DNA of 64,000 bases from Actinoplanes derwentensis (GTDB lineage Bacteria; Actinomycetota; Actinomycetes; Mycobacteriales; Micromonosporaceae): assembly GCF_900104725.1 (NCBI RefSeq), contig NZ_LT629758.1, positions 4,478,501 to 4,542,500 on the forward strand, given 5' to 3'. A model generated the notes under the pieces. The model was not told where the DNA came from, did no database searches, and saw only the letters and a program-made list of their open reading frames with translations. This document shows, piece after piece, positions 24,778 through 33,906 of the stretch. Numbering within the stretch: the first letter of the stretch is position 1; each line of letters starts with the position of its first letter. A program made the position numbers and the translations under genes.

Positions 24778-26711
24778 GCATGTTCGGAGGCGGATTCGGC
24801 GGACCCGGCGGTGGACCCGGCTCCGGGGCGATCGCGGGCATGGGCGGCACCGGCGCCCGCCGTAACAGCGGCTCCCCGTTCGCCGGCATCCCACCCGAAC
24901 TCGCCGCCGGGGTCGCCGCCCTGGAAGCCCGCGAACCCGTGCACCCCGTGCCCGACGTGCCGTTTCGTCAGACCCCGGACTCCGGCCGGCTCACCCTGTG
25001 GTCGCTGCTGTCCGGCCGGCCCGGGCTGCTGGTCACCGCCGCGTTCGCGGTGCTGCTGGAAGCGCTGCTGCTGCAGTCCGGCCCGTACCTGGTGCAGATC
25101 GGCATCGACCACGGCATCGGGGCCGGCAACGTGCCGTGGCTGGTCTTCGCCGCGGTCGCCTTCCTCGCATCGGTGGTGCTCACCGCCCTCGCCTCCGGGA
25201 TCCGGATCCGGGCCAGCGGGCGGCTCAGCGCCTACGCCACCCGGGACCTACGGGTCCGGATCTTCGCCCACCTGCAGCGGCTGAGCCTCGACTTCTACAC
25301 GAAGGAGAAGGCCGGCGTCACGATGACCAGGATGACCTCGGACGTGGAGGCGCTGCAGCATCTGCTGTCCGAGGGGTTCGCCCAGTTCCTCATCCACGGG
25401 CTGACGATGGTCGTGGTCACCGCGGTACTCGTGCACTACGACGTGTCACTGGCGGTGATCACGCTGCTGATGGTCGTACCGCCGCTGGTGATCTTGTCGT
25501 TGTGGTTCCGGAAAGCCGCCGATGTCGGCTATAACCGCCAGCGGGACGCCATCGCCGGCCTCTTCTCGCACCTCACCGAGAGCCTGTACGGCGTCCGCGT
25601 CATCACCGCCCACAACCAGCGCGACCGCAACGTGATCGCGCACCGCGAGGTGGTCGGCGCCTACCGCGACGCCAACGACAACACCGGCCGCATCAACGCC
25701 GTCTACGGCCCCGGCACGTCGGTGATCGGACTGCTCGGCCTGGCCGCGCTGCTGCTGATCGGCGGCCGGATGGTGCTGCGCGGCACCCTCACGATCGGTG
25801 AACTGACCGCGTTCGTGCTCTACCTGAACGCGTTCTTCCAGCCGGTGCAGCAGCTCGTCCAGCTCTACACCAACTACCAGCAGGCCCGTGCCGCCCTCGG
25901 CAAACTCCGCGGCCTGCTGCGCACCATCCCCGCGGTCCAGGAGAAACCCGGCGCGATCCCGCTGCCACCCGCTGACGGTGGTCTTCTGATCAAGGACATG
26001 ACTTTCGGGTACGACCCGGCAAGGCCGGTGCTGCGCGACGTCACCCTGCGGATCGCGCCCGGAGAGACGATCGCCTGCGTCGGCCCGACCGGCGCCGGCA
26101 AGTCCACCCTGGCCAAACTGGTCGCCCGCCTCTACGACCCGGACTCCGGCTCGATCCTCATCGACGGCCACGACCTGCGCGACGTCACCCTCGACAGCCT
26201 GCACCGGCAGGTCGGCGTGGTCCCGCAGGAACCGTTCCTGTTCGCCGGCACGCTGCGCGACAACATCGCCTTCGCCCGCCCCGACGCCCCCGAGTCGGCG
26301 ATCCGGGCGGCAGTGGACGCGGTCGGCCTGCGGGACCTGGTCGACCGTTCCCCCGACGGCCTCGACACGGTCCTGCACGAACGCGGCCAGTCGGTGTCGT
26401 CCGGCGAACGCCAGCTGATCGCCCTGGCCCGCGTCTTCGTCGCCGAACCCCGGGTGGTGGTGCTCGACGAGGCCACCTCCAGCCTGGACCTGCGCTCCGA
26501 ACTGCGGGTGGAGGCCGCGATCCAGCGCCTGCTCGAAGGCCGCACCGCGATCCTGGTCGCCCACCGCCTGTCCACGGCCCGCCGAGCCGACCGGGTGATC
26601 GTGGTCGACGCCGGCGGCATCCGCGAACAGGGCACCCACGACGACCTGCTAGCCGCCGGAGGCCACTACGCCACCATGTACGCCACGTGGCAGTCCCACA
26701 CGACCCGCTGA
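24774..26711 (+). CDS. Heterodimeric ABC exporter subunit 2 (membrane + ATPase)
   Basis: This 645-residue half-transporter has a glycine-rich N-terminal tail of about 35 residues (MFGGGFGGPGGGPGSG), six membrane helices and an ATPase domain. Walker A GPTGAGKST, Q-loop VPQEPFLF and Walker B VVVLDEATSS are canonical. The signature is VSSGE instead of LSGGQ. Paired with subunit 1, its Walker B meets the good LSGGQ to form the active site, while its poor signature meets the partner DD box. It starts at GTG within the previous stop. Confidence 0.93.
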   Translation: MSMFGGGFGGPGGGPGSGAIAGMGGTGARRNSGSPFAGIPPELAAGVAALEAREPVHPVPDVPFRQTPDSGRLTLWSLLSGRPGLLVTAAFAVLLEALLLQSGPYLVQIGIDHGIGAGNVPWLVFAAVAFLASVVLTALASGIRIRASGRLSAYATRDLRVRIFAHLQRLSLDFYTKEKAGVTMTRMTSDVEALQHLLSEGFAQFLIHGLTMVVVTAVLVHYDVSLAVITLLMVVPPLVILSLWFRKAADVGYNRQRDAIAGLFSHLTESLYGVRVITAHNQRDRNVIAHREVVGAYRDANDNTGRINAVYGPGTSVIGLLGLAALLLIGGRMVLRGTLTIGELTAFVLYLNAFFQPVQQLVQLYTNYQQARAALGKLRGLLRTIPAVQEKPGAIPLPPADGGLLIKDMTFGYDPARPVLRDVTLRIAPGETIACVGPTGAGKSTLAKLVARLYDPDSGSILIDGHDLRDVTLDSLHRQVGVVPQEPFLFAGTLRDNIAFARPDAPESAIRAAVDAVGLRDLVDRSPDGLDTVLHERGQSVSSGERQLIALARVFVAEPRVVVLDEATSSLDLRSELRVEAAIQRLLEGRTAILVAHRLSTARRADRVIVVDAGGIREQGTHDDLLAAGGHYATMYATWQSHTTR

Positions 26712-26842
26712 GGCTGATAGCGTCGGAAACGGGGTGGCCCACGCCAAACCTCCAGCGACCGTCCCCGCAGCGCGGTCCTCGACGGAGGCAAAGGGATTCC
26801 CTTCTCGGGCCGCCTCTACACCAGCTATCAGGCCCCCGACCG

Positions 26843-26860
26843 ACCCCCGGAGCCTGAACC
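26843..26860. repeat. 18-bp motif shared with 30773-30790
   Basis: ACCCCCGGAGCCTGAACC recurs at 30773-30790 with one change, again downstream of a plus-strand gene facing a minus-strand gene. The surrounding gap 26712-26909 otherwise holds only a 13-bp palindrome (26791-26803) and no convincing gene. Confidence 0.4.
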
Positions 26861-26909
26861 GAGCCCACGCCTGACCCACCGGCCCGGCCTGGGCTCCCAG
26901 CACGGGGGG

Positions 26910-27974
26910 TCAGGCCGGGAGTTCGGACTCCAGGGTCGCGCTGATCTCCTTCACCTGGGCCTCGGTCAAGGCCGTGACGATGCCGTCGGTGGTCACCCGC
27001 CAGGTGCCGAAGTTGCGGGCCTTGACCTCCGCCGTGCACACCGCCACCTTGGCGGCGCCGGGAGCCAGGGTCAGGACCACCGGGCAGGTCTTGGCCGTCT
27101 TGCCGTTGCGGGTGAGGGCGACCGTGACCGTGACCGGGTTCGCCGGGGTCACGTGGTTCGCGGTCGCGGCGACCCGGTTGATGAACGCGATCTTGCCGGT
27201 GCAGGAGTCGGAGTCGCACTCGCGCAGGACCGTCCGGCCCTTCTGCACGATGCGGGAGCCCAGGTCGGCGGCGGTGGCCAGTTCGGCGGCGGTCCGGCGC
27301 AGCTGGGCGAAGAACGCGACCCGGTCGTTGTCGTCCAGGGCGGCCGGTTTGAGCTGGTAACCGGCGGCGGCGACGCCGAGCAGACGGGTGGGCTGGTCGG
27401 TGCTGAGCTGGAAGGTACGGTCGCCGGCCGTGACGAGCTGCACGACGGTGCCGTCGACGGTGGTGCGGGCGCCCGCCACGGGGGTGGTGATCCCGGCGCT
27501 GAGGGTCGCCGGGCCGAAGGTGGCGTTCAGATCAAGACCGAGGAACGTCGGCGGTACGAGTACCCAACGGTCGGCGAACACAGCGCGGCGTTCGTCGGTG
27601 ATGCCGGCGCGGAGCCAGAAGCCGTCGGCGGCCCGCAGGAACGTGCGGTCGCCGATCTCCAGGACCTCACCGATCGTGCCGGCCGTCTGGATCGTGCCGA
27701 GCAGGGTGCCGCCGGCGGTGATCCGGGCGTCCAAGGTGTAGACGTCGCTGCTCCCGGCGGCCTGGAAGGTACCGGTGTAGCGGTGCGCGGGCGTGATCGC
27801 CAGGGCCGTGGCCAGGGCCGGCAGGTCGGCGACCGCTTTCCGGGCCGCGACGACGGCCGGGGCCGGCTGTTCGGCACCGAAGACGCGGGGGACCACAAAG
27901 ATGTTGAGCGCGACGACGGCCAGCAGGCCGACACCGATACCGACGGCGCGCAGCCGGCGTCCGATGGTGCTCAA
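26910..27974 (-). CDS. Membrane-anchored LppX-like protein
   Basis: This 354-residue protein has one N-terminal membrane segment (AVGIGVGLLAVVALNIFVVP) and an extracytoplasmic domain. The central region resembles the LppX/LprG family and three other genes here: TLDARITAGGTLLGTIQ, GDRTFLRAADGFW, RWVLVPPTFLG. LprG-like proteins carry lipids, but no such role is shown here. A cysteine pair (ECDSDSC) and a C-terminal NPVTVTVALTRNGKTAKTCPVVLTL beta-sandwich, reminiscent of a CARDB-like domain, follow. It starts at TTG 27974, where GAGGAG lies seven bases upstream; a TTG at 28010 lacks it. Confidence 0.7.
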   Translation of the reverse strand: MSTIGRRLRAVGIGVGLLAVVALNIFVVPRVFGAEQPAPAVVAARKAVADLPALATALAITPAHRYTGTFQAAGSSDVYTLDARITAGGTLLGTIQTAGTIGEVLEIGDRTFLRAADGFWLRAGITDERRAVFADRWVLVPPTFLGLDLNATFGPATLSAGITTPVAGARTTVDGTVVQLVTAGDRTFQLSTDQPTRLLGVAAAGYQLKPAALDDNDRVAFFAQLRRTAAELATAADLGSRIVQKGRTVLRECDSDSCTGKIAFINRVAATANHVTPANPVTVTVALTRNGKTAKTCPVVLTLAPGAAKVAVCTAEVKARNFGTWRVTTDGIVTALTEAQVKEISATLESELPA

Positions 27975-28136
27975 TTGTCGTCTCCTCGTGAGTTCGGCAG
28001 GAGCGATCAATCTAGTTGATCAACAATGGCTGAGGGGAGCGCGATGACCTTAACGGTATGGTGAATCAACCACATCGATCGTTGCGTATCCGTCGGGACC
28101 CGGAGAGGGTCGGGGTCATCCCAACGGAGGTGCTTT

Positions 28137-30683
28137 GTGGACTTGTCCCGCACGCTGGCCGGATTCGGCTCCCGCACGCTGGCCGGATTCGGCGCCGCGT
28201 TGCTCGTGACCGCCCTGATCGCCGATCCGGCGACCGGCGCGCCTGGAGAGAACCCGTCGACTCGTGACTTCGGCAACGGGGCCGAGCGCAACGAGATCGC
28301 CGCCGTCGAGAGCGCCCTGGCCGCGCGGTTCCTGCCCGGAGCGGCACCGGCCGCCACCTGGACGATCAAGGGCGGGAAGGGCTACCCGCGGCAGTCGGTG
28401 CTCCCGGTCTGGCCGGAGAACCCCGCCGACCGGTCGATCAAGCTGGGCCTGGTGCCGTACCACGCCATTGCCCCGAAATTGAACGCCCTGCAGAAGGCCT
28501 CGGACCGCGTCTCCGCGGAGATCGCCGGAAGATCGGCCGGAGGCCGGGACCTGTATCTGGTGACGGTGACCGCGCCCGAGTCGGTGACCGAGGCCGCCCG
28601 GCAGGACCGGTGGCGCAGGCTGATCGAGGACGATCCGGGCGCCGCCAAACGCGACAGATCACTCAAGGCGGGCTACAAGACCCCGGTCTGGATCAACGCG
28701 AACATCCACGGCAACGAGTGGGAGGGCACCGACGGCGCGCTGCGTGTCATCGAGCGCCTGGCCACCGCCACCGACACCGCCACCAGGGACTTCCTCAAAC
28801 GCAGCCGGGTCTACGTGACGGTCACCAACAACCCGGACGGGCGCGTCGCCGGGACCCGGGCCAACGGCGCCGGATTCGACATCAACCGGGACCACGCGAC
28901 CAGTTCCCAGCCGGAGTCGCGGGCGGTGCGGGACGTGGTCATCGCGACGCAGCCGTTCGTGATGCTCGACGAGCACGGATACACCGGGACGACACTGATC
29001 GAACCGGCCACCCCGCCGCACGGGCAGAACTACGAGTACGACCTCTACATCAAGCACGCCCTGCCGAACGCGCTCGGCATGGAGAAGGCCATCCAGCAGC
29101 TCGGGTACGAGGAGACGACCCGCGCCGACATCCCGTTCCGGGATTACGCGCCCGGTGACTGGGACGACTGGCCGCCGATCTTCACCCCGATGTACGCGAT
29201 CTACCAGGGCGCCGTCGGCCACACCGTGGAGATCCCACTGAGTGTCAACGGTTCGAACTACGACAACCTGCCCGTCGCCGAGCTGCAGCGCCGGTCCCGG
29301 ATCAACACCGATGTGGCGGCCGCGACGATCGAGGCCACGCTCACCTACGCCGACACCAACAAGGCGTCGCTGCTCGCCGGCCAGATCGAACAGTTCCGCC
29401 GCGGCTGGGCCGGTGAGCCGTCGCCGGTGATCCCGGACGGTTTCGTCGACGGTTTCGGCCCCGAGGACCGCTACACCGCCACGTTCCCGCGCGCCTACGT
29501 CATCCCGGCCGGCACTCCAGCCGCCGCGCGCCTGGTCGATCACCTGATCGCCCACGACGTGCGGGTCAAGCGTGCCGTCTCCGGTTTCTCGGTCAACGGC
29601 CGCCGCTACGGCGCGGGCACCTACCTGGTCGACATGCACCAGCCCAAACGGGGCCTCGCCAACGTGCTCCTGGAAGCCGGCCGCGACATCTCCGCCTTGG
29701 TGCCGCAGATGTACGACATCTCCGGCTGGAGTCACGGCCTGCTCTGGGGCGCCACCGTCGACACCAGCCGCACCGCCTTTCCGCGCGTCGTCACCAAACC
29801 GGTGACCAAGGCTGCCGCCACCGGATCGGTCGACGCGCCGCGCGGCCGGGACCTGAGCCTGTCGCTGCGCGACGGCAACGACTTGCGAGCGGTCAACGAG
29901 CTGCTCACGCTGGGGATCAAACTGCGGCGTACGGACGCGAGCACCGTCGTGGTCCCGGCCGAGGCGCGGTCCGAGGCGGTCACGATCGCCGAGACCACTG
30001 GCGTACGGTTCACCGCGGCCCCGCGCAACGCCAAGGGCGACGTCTTCGACCAGCCGGTGATCGCGGCCGCTGTCTCCGCCGACGAACTGTTCGCCCTGAA
30101 GGAGATGGGCTTCGCCGTACGAACGGTGTCGACAGCCGTCCTCAACAGCGGCTTCGACCTGTCGACGGCCGACACGCTGATCGTCTCGTCCGGCCTGTCG
30201 TATCCGGCGCTGAACGCGACCGCCAAAGCCTCCGTCGACGCCTTCCTGGCCCGCGGCGGCGGAGTCCTGACCAGGGGAAACACCGGCGCCGCCTTCAACA
30301 CGTCGGCGAAGATCCTCCCGTCGGCCACCGCGGTGGCCGGCCGTGGCGACGCCAACGGAGTAGTGAACGTCCAGAACACCGGCCCGATCGTCGGTGCCGG
30401 CTCCCTGCCGCACTCGTTCGTCTACTCGCCGCTCTGGTTCACCGGAACCGGCTTCACCGTCGAACAGCGGTACGGCACCACCCCACTGGTGGCCGGCCAC
30501 TGGCTACCCACCGCGGCCGGCACGAACGGCCCCACCCAGGCCGCCGGCCAGCCCGCAGTGATCTCCGGCACCACGGCGGGCGGCGGCAACGCAGTCCTGT
30601 TCGGCACCGAGCCGTTGTTCCGAACCCACCCGAAGGGCCTGTACGCCCAGTACGCCCGAGCCCTCCTCTGGACAGCCGCGTAA
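28137..30683 (+). CDS. Secreted M14 zinc carboxypeptidase-like protein
   Basis: This 848-residue protein has a signal peptide ending near residue 35. The M14 catalytic domain shows the zinc ligands HGNEWEG (H191, E194), NPDGRVAG, FDINRDHAT, VMLDEHGYTG and the late catalytic glutamate in VGHTVEIPL, so the active site looks complete. The C-terminal third (about 560-848) resembles a glutamine-amidotransferase-like fold and contains TLIVSSGLSYPAL and AFLARGGGVLTRG. It starts at GTG 28137 with GGAGG six bases upstream. It likely trims extracellular peptides. Confidence 0.9.
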   Translation: MDLSRTLAGFGSRTLAGFGAALLVTALIADPATGAPGENPSTRDFGNGAERNEIAAVESALAARFLPGAAPAATWTIKGGKGYPRQSVLPVWPENPADRSIKLGLVPYHAIAPKLNALQKASDRVSAEIAGRSAGGRDLYLVTVTAPESVTEAARQDRWRRLIEDDPGAAKRDRSLKAGYKTPVWINANIHGNEWEGTDGALRVIERLATATDTATRDFLKRSRVYVTVTNNPDGRVAGTRANGAGFDINRDHATSSQPESRAVRDVVIATQPFVMLDEHGYTGTTLIEPATPPHGQNYEYDLYIKHALPNALGMEKAIQQLGYEETTRADIPFRDYAPGDWDDWPPIFTPMYAIYQGAVGHTVEIPLSVNGSNYDNLPVAELQRRSRINTDVAAATIEATLTYADTNKASLLAGQIEQFRRGWAGEPSPVIPDGFVDGFGPEDRYTATFPRAYVIPAGTPAAARLVDHLIAHDVRVKRAVSGFSVNGRRYGAGTYLVDMHQPKRGLANVLLEAGRDISALVPQMYDISGWSHGLLWGATVDTSRTAFPRVVTKPVTKAAATGSVDAPRGRDLSLSLRDGNDLRAVNELLTLGIKLRRTDASTVVVPAEARSEAVTIAETTGVRFTAAPRNAKGDVFDQPVIAAAVSADELFALKEMGFAVRTVSTAVLNSGFDLSTADTLIVSSGLSYPALNATAKASVDAFLARGGGVLTRGNTGAAFNTSAKILPSATAVAGRGDANGVVNVQNTGPIVGAGSLPHSFVYSPLWFTGTGFTVEQRYGTTPLVAGHWLPTAAGTNGPTQAAGQPAVISGTTAGGGNAVLFGTEPLFRTHPKGLYAQYARALLWTAA
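28147..28194 (+). repeat. Tandem 24-bp duplication in a signal peptide
   Basis: Two adjacent 24-base units (28147-28170 and 28171-28194), differing only at the last base, duplicate the residues RTLAGFGS/A in the signal-peptide region of the M14 protein. The reading frame is kept. Confidence 0.9.
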
Positions 30684-30690
30684 AGCCGAC

Positions 30691-30730
30691 CCCCGCGCAA
30701 ACCCGGACCGCCCCGCGCAAACCCGGACCG
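30691..30730. repeat. Two tandem copies of a 20-bp sequence
   Basis: CCCCGCGCAAACCCGGACCG occurs twice back to back, seven bases after the M14 stop codon. The copies are flanked on both sides by TAAAGCC. Confidence 0.85.
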
Positions 30731-30772
30731 CTCGTAAAGCCCAACTCTCGAATCCTCGCTAGCGCCCCACCC

Positions 30773-30790
30773 ACCCCCGGAGCCTCAACC
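30773..30790. repeat. 18-bp motif shared with 26843-26860
   Basis: ACCCCCGGAGCCTCAACC differs by one base from the copy at 26843. It lies between the 20-bp repeats and the long hairpin. Confidence 0.4.
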
Positions 30791-30846
30791 ACCGCTAACT
30801 CTCTAACCGTCACCGCGAAAGTGCCCTGACATTCACGCCGACCCAA

Positions 30847-30920
30847 GGTTTTGGGCGGGGCAGTGCCCACGGAGGGATCAAGCCTGACCGCCCGGAGTGG
30901 GCACTGCCCCGCCCAAAACC
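30847..30920. terminator. 24-bp perfect inverted repeat between convergent genes
   Basis: Arms 30847-30870 and 30897-30920 are exact reverse complements over 24 bp (arm core GGGCGGGGCAGTGCCCAC), enclosing 26 bases. The element ends ten bases beyond the stop of the alcohol dehydrogenase gene and follows the M14 gene on the other strand. The left arm starts with GGTTTT and the right ends AAAACC, giving short U-runs either way. A bidirectional terminator is likely; a mobile repeat is an alternative. Confidence 0.65.
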
Positions 30921-30929
30921 GCCCCACAC

Positions 30930-31997
30930 TCAAGGCCGAAGCAGCACCTTGACGGCCCGCCGCTCGTCCATAGCGGCATAAGCCTCCGCCGCCCCCGACA
31001 AAGGCAGCTCGAGGTCGAAAACCTTGCCCGGCTGGATCCGCCCATCGAGAACCTCCGGAAGCAGCTCCTCGATGTAGCCACGGACCGGGGCGACACCACC
31101 GCGCACCCCGACGTTGCTGCTGAACATCTGACCGACCGGCAACTCCGGACCGCCCGCCGGGACACCGACGAACCCGACCTGCCCACCCGGCCGGGCCGAC
31201 CGCAACGCCTGATCCATCGACTCCTTCGTGCCGACACACTCCAGCACGATGTCCGGGCCGATGCCGTCGAACATCTCCTTCAGCTTCGCGATGCCCTCCT
31301 CGCCGCGCTCCGGCACGACGTCGGTGGCGCCGAACTCGACGGCCAGCTTCTGCCGGGACTCGTGGCGGGACATGGCGACGATCCGGGCCGCGCCGAGACG
31401 CTTGGCGGCGATCACCGCCGACAGCCCGACCGCACCGTCACCGACGACCGCGACCGTGGAACCCGCTGTCACCCCGGCCGACAGGGCCGCGTGATGGCCG
31501 GTGCACATCACGTCGGACAGCGTGAGCAGGCCCGGGATCAGCGCCGGATCGGGCTCCCCGCCCGGGACGACGACCAGCGTGCCGTCGGCGAGCGGCACCC
31601 GCACCCGCTCGCTCTGCCCGGCGTCGGCCCGGCCCTCACCCTTGACCTCGCCGCCCCACCAGCCGCCGTTCAGACAGGACGTGCTGAAGCCGTTTCGACA
31701 GTTCAGACAGGTGTTGCAGCAGACGTAGAACGGGGCGATCACAAAATCGCCCACCTTGACCGTGGCGACCGCGTCACCGATCGCCTCGACGACACCGACG
31801 AACTCGTGCCCCATCGGCCGGGCACCGTCGGCCTGCCGGACCCCGCGATAACCCCACAGGTCGGAGCCACAGACGCAGGAGGCGACCACCCGGACGATCG
31901 CGTCGCGCCCACTGGCCTCCGGACCCGTCGCCAGAACCGGGTCGGGCGTCTCCTCGACTCGGATGTCCTTCTCGCCGTGCATGAAAACCGCGCGCAC
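30930..31997 (-). CDS. Zinc-dependent alcohol dehydrogenase (MDR family)
   Basis: This 355-residue cytosolic oxidoreductase is of the medium-chain type. The catalytic zinc ligands are in SCVCGSDLWGYRG and PMGHEFVGVV. The structural zinc cysteines lie in CCNTCLNCRNGFSTSC. The Rossmann motif VVGDGAVGLSAV departs slightly from GxGxxG (D for G). Length and order match the family. It starts at ATG 31997 on the minus strand. Substrate unknown; no linked pathway gene. Confidence 0.92.
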   Translation of the reverse strand: MRAVFMHGEKDIRVEETPDPVLATGPEASGRDAIVRVVASCVCGSDLWGYRGVRQADGARPMGHEFVGVVEAIGDAVATVKVGDFVIAPFYVCCNTCLNCRNGFSTSCLNGGWWGGEVKGEGRADAGQSERVRVPLADGTLVVVPGGEPDPALIPGLLTLSDVMCTGHHAALSAGVTAGSTVAVVGDGAVGLSAVIAAKRLGAARIVAMSRHESRQKLAVEFGATDVVPERGEEGIAKLKEMFDGIGPDIVLECVGTKESMDQALRSARPGGQVGFVGVPAGGPELPVGQMFSSNVGVRGGVAPVRGYIEELLPEVLDGRIQPGKVFDLELPLSGAAEAYAAMDERRAVKVLLRP

Positions 31998-32073
31998 TGC
32001 TCATCTCCTTGCTTGTCGTACCGCTCGGGTCCCAGCTTAGGAACCCCGGCAGTCCCGGAAGAAGGCCCTGTCA

Positions 32074-32108
32074 TTACCAGTAGCGGCGGCATCGGCTATA
32101 GATGTGCG
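32074..32108 (+). promoter_or_regulatory. Promoter of a leaderless transcript
   Basis: TTACCA (32074-32079) and TATAGA (32097-32102) are 17 bases apart. The GTG start at 32109 follows the -10 box by six bases, so transcription would begin at the start codon. Confidence 0.55.
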
Positions 32109-33005
32109 GTGACTGACGATCTTCTGGCCGACTTCGTCCGGGCCGATCAAGAACAGGACCTGGGGGCGTACGGCATTCACGTCCACCAGGAGGGCAAGCC
32201 GCCGATCGAGCACCGTTTCCGCTCCGACGACCGGGTCAACCTGTACTCGGTGGCGAAGACCTTCACCGCGGTCGCCCTGGGACTGGCCGAAGCCGAGGGC
32301 CGCCTCACCCTCGACGACCGCCTGCTCGACCACCTGCCCGAACTGCGCCCACTGGCCGCCGACGGCTTCGAAGACGTGACGTTGCGTCATCTGACCCTGA
32401 TGACCAGCGGTTCCGGCCTGCGCTGGCACGCGCACGAACGCATCGACGCGGCCGACCTGCTGCACGACATCGTCGCCGCGCCGCTGGTAGCCGCGCCTGG
32501 GACGCGTTACGCGTACACCGGCACCGGCCCTTATGCGGTAGGCCGGGTGATCGCCCGGGCAACCGGCGCGAACCTCCGCGATTACCTCCTGCCTCGCCTC
32601 TTCCAGCCGCTCGACCTGCACAATCCCGCCTGGCACTGCTGCCCGCTGGGTTTCCCGTTCGCGGAGAGCAGCCTGTTCCTGACGACATCCGAGCTGGCGC
32701 GTTTCGCCCGCCTGCTGCTCCAGGACGGCGAGTGGGAGGGTCGTCAGATCATTCCCGCCGATTTCGTACGCGGGATGGTCGCCGATCCGGTAGCCACCGG
32801 TTACCGCGGCCACCTCTCGTACGGCTACGGCTTCGGCGTCTGGATCGGCCGCGACGACACTTACCGGATGGACGGCGCTTACGGCCAGTTCGCGGTGATC
32901 GCCCCGGCCCACCGCGCCGCGATCACGGTGACCGCCCACTCGACGCGAGACGCCGACCTGCTGACCGCCGTCCACGACTTGGTCCTGTCCCGCCTGGCCC
33001 CCTGA
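32109..33005 (+). CDS. Serine hydrolase of the class C beta-lactamase family
   Basis: This 298-residue protein has the penicillin-binding/beta-lactamase-like motifs: LYSVAKTFTAVALG (SxxK), then YAYTGTGPYAVG (the YxN tyrosine region, written Y-T-G here), and MDGAYGQFAV near the end in place of HTG. No signal peptide is visible, so it is probably a cytosolic esterase or peptidase rather than a secreted lactamase. The frame is open far upstream, but recognisable sequence begins at GTG 32109 directly behind a -10 box. Confidence 0.85.
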   Translation: MTDDLLADFVRADQEQDLGAYGIHVHQEGKPPIEHRFRSDDRVNLYSVAKTFTAVALGLAEAEGRLTLDDRLLDHLPELRPLAADGFEDVTLRHLTLMTSGSGLRWHAHERIDAADLLHDIVAAPLVAAPGTRYAYTGTGPYAVGRVIARATGANLRDYLLPRLFQPLDLHNPAWHCCPLGFPFAESSLFLTTSELARFARLLLQDGEWEGRQIIPADFVRGMVADPVATGYRGHLSYGYGFGVWIGRDDTYRMDGAYGQFAVIAPAHRAAITVTAHSTRDADLLTAVHDLVLSRLAP

Positions 33006-33024
33006 CCATTAGGGTGCAGCCATC

Positions 33025-33906
33025 ATGAGCCACCGATCGCATCAGTACCTTCTGCCGCGCCGACAGGTGCTGTCCACCGGAATCACCGCGTTCGCCCTGC
33101 TGATCACCGGTGCGGCCTGCACCGGGGACACCACTGAGCCCGAGGCCGGGGATCCCGGAGCGGTCGCGGCCGAACTGCTGCGGGCGGCGACAGCGGATCT
33201 CACCGGTGCCGCCGCCGTCCACTGGACCGGATCGTTCCCCTCCGCCGCGGAACTCCGCACCGGCGTCTACCAGGTCGACGTGCGGACAGCCGGCAACGGA
33301 GCCCTGCTCGGCACGGTGACGATCGGCGGATGGACAGCCGAGGTCATGGCCGTCAGCGGTCACACGCTGCTACGCGCCGGTGAAAGGTTCTGGCGCCAGG
33401 GCGGGGTACTCGACGGCCGGCTGACACACTTCCGGAACCGCTGGGTGGTCATGTACGACGGCTTCTTCGGCTTCGACCTCGGCGCCCGCCTGAACCCGGG
33501 CGCACTGCTGGGCGGGGCGGCACCGGGTGCCGTGGTGACCCCGGCCACCACCACACCCGAGGGCACCGAGATCCGCTGGACCGACGTGACCTACCTGATC
33601 GCCGACCCGACCACCCCTGGCGCGACCGGAACCGGGTTGATGCGGCTCACCACGACCGGGACTGCCGAGTCCCCGGCCCGGCTCGATCTGCGACCTGTCG
33701 TGCTCGACGGTGACGAGTGTGCTGAGTTGTTCAGCCGGTTACGGGTGGAGGCGATCCAGCTGATCCAGGCCCGCGATCACGGCAGTCAGCCGGATCAGGC
33801 GGGGCAGACGCCACCGGCGTTCGACGTGGGGGAGGTCGGCCGGATCGTGTCGGACCTGGACCGGGACATCGAGGCCTTGCGCCGGTCGGCGACGATGTGG
33901 GCATGA
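33025..33906 (+). CDS. LppX-like putative lipoprotein
   Basis: This 293-residue protein has the signal LSTGITAFALLITGAAC, with an approximate lipobox. The domain matches the other three LppX-like proteins here: YQVDVRTAGNGALLGTVT, GHTLLRAGERFW, NRWVVMYDGFFGFDLG. The C-terminal 70 residues are more acidic and helical. It probably sits on the outer membrane face, possibly binding lipid by analogy with LprG. Its stop overlaps the next start (ATGA). Confidence 0.7.
   Translation: MSHRSHQYLLPRRQVLSTGITAFALLITGAACTGDTTEPEAGDPGAVAAELLRAATADLTGAAAVHWTGSFPSAAELRTGVYQVDVRTAGNGALLGTVTIGGWTAEVMAVSGHTLLRAGERFWRQGGVLDGRLTHFRNRWVVMYDGFFGFDLGARLNPGALLGGAAPGAVVTPATTTPEGTEIRWTDVTYLIADPTTPGATGTGLMRLTTTGTAESPARLDLRPVVLDGDECAELFSRLRVEAIQLIQARDHGSQPDQAGQTPPAFDVGEVGRIVSDLDRDIEALRRSATMWA

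Noticed and set aside
26649..26903. Minus-strand 84-codon frame after the ABC exporter
   Set aside because: Codon third positions are less GC-rich than in real genes here, part lies antisense to the exporter gene, and no ribosome site or homology is seen.
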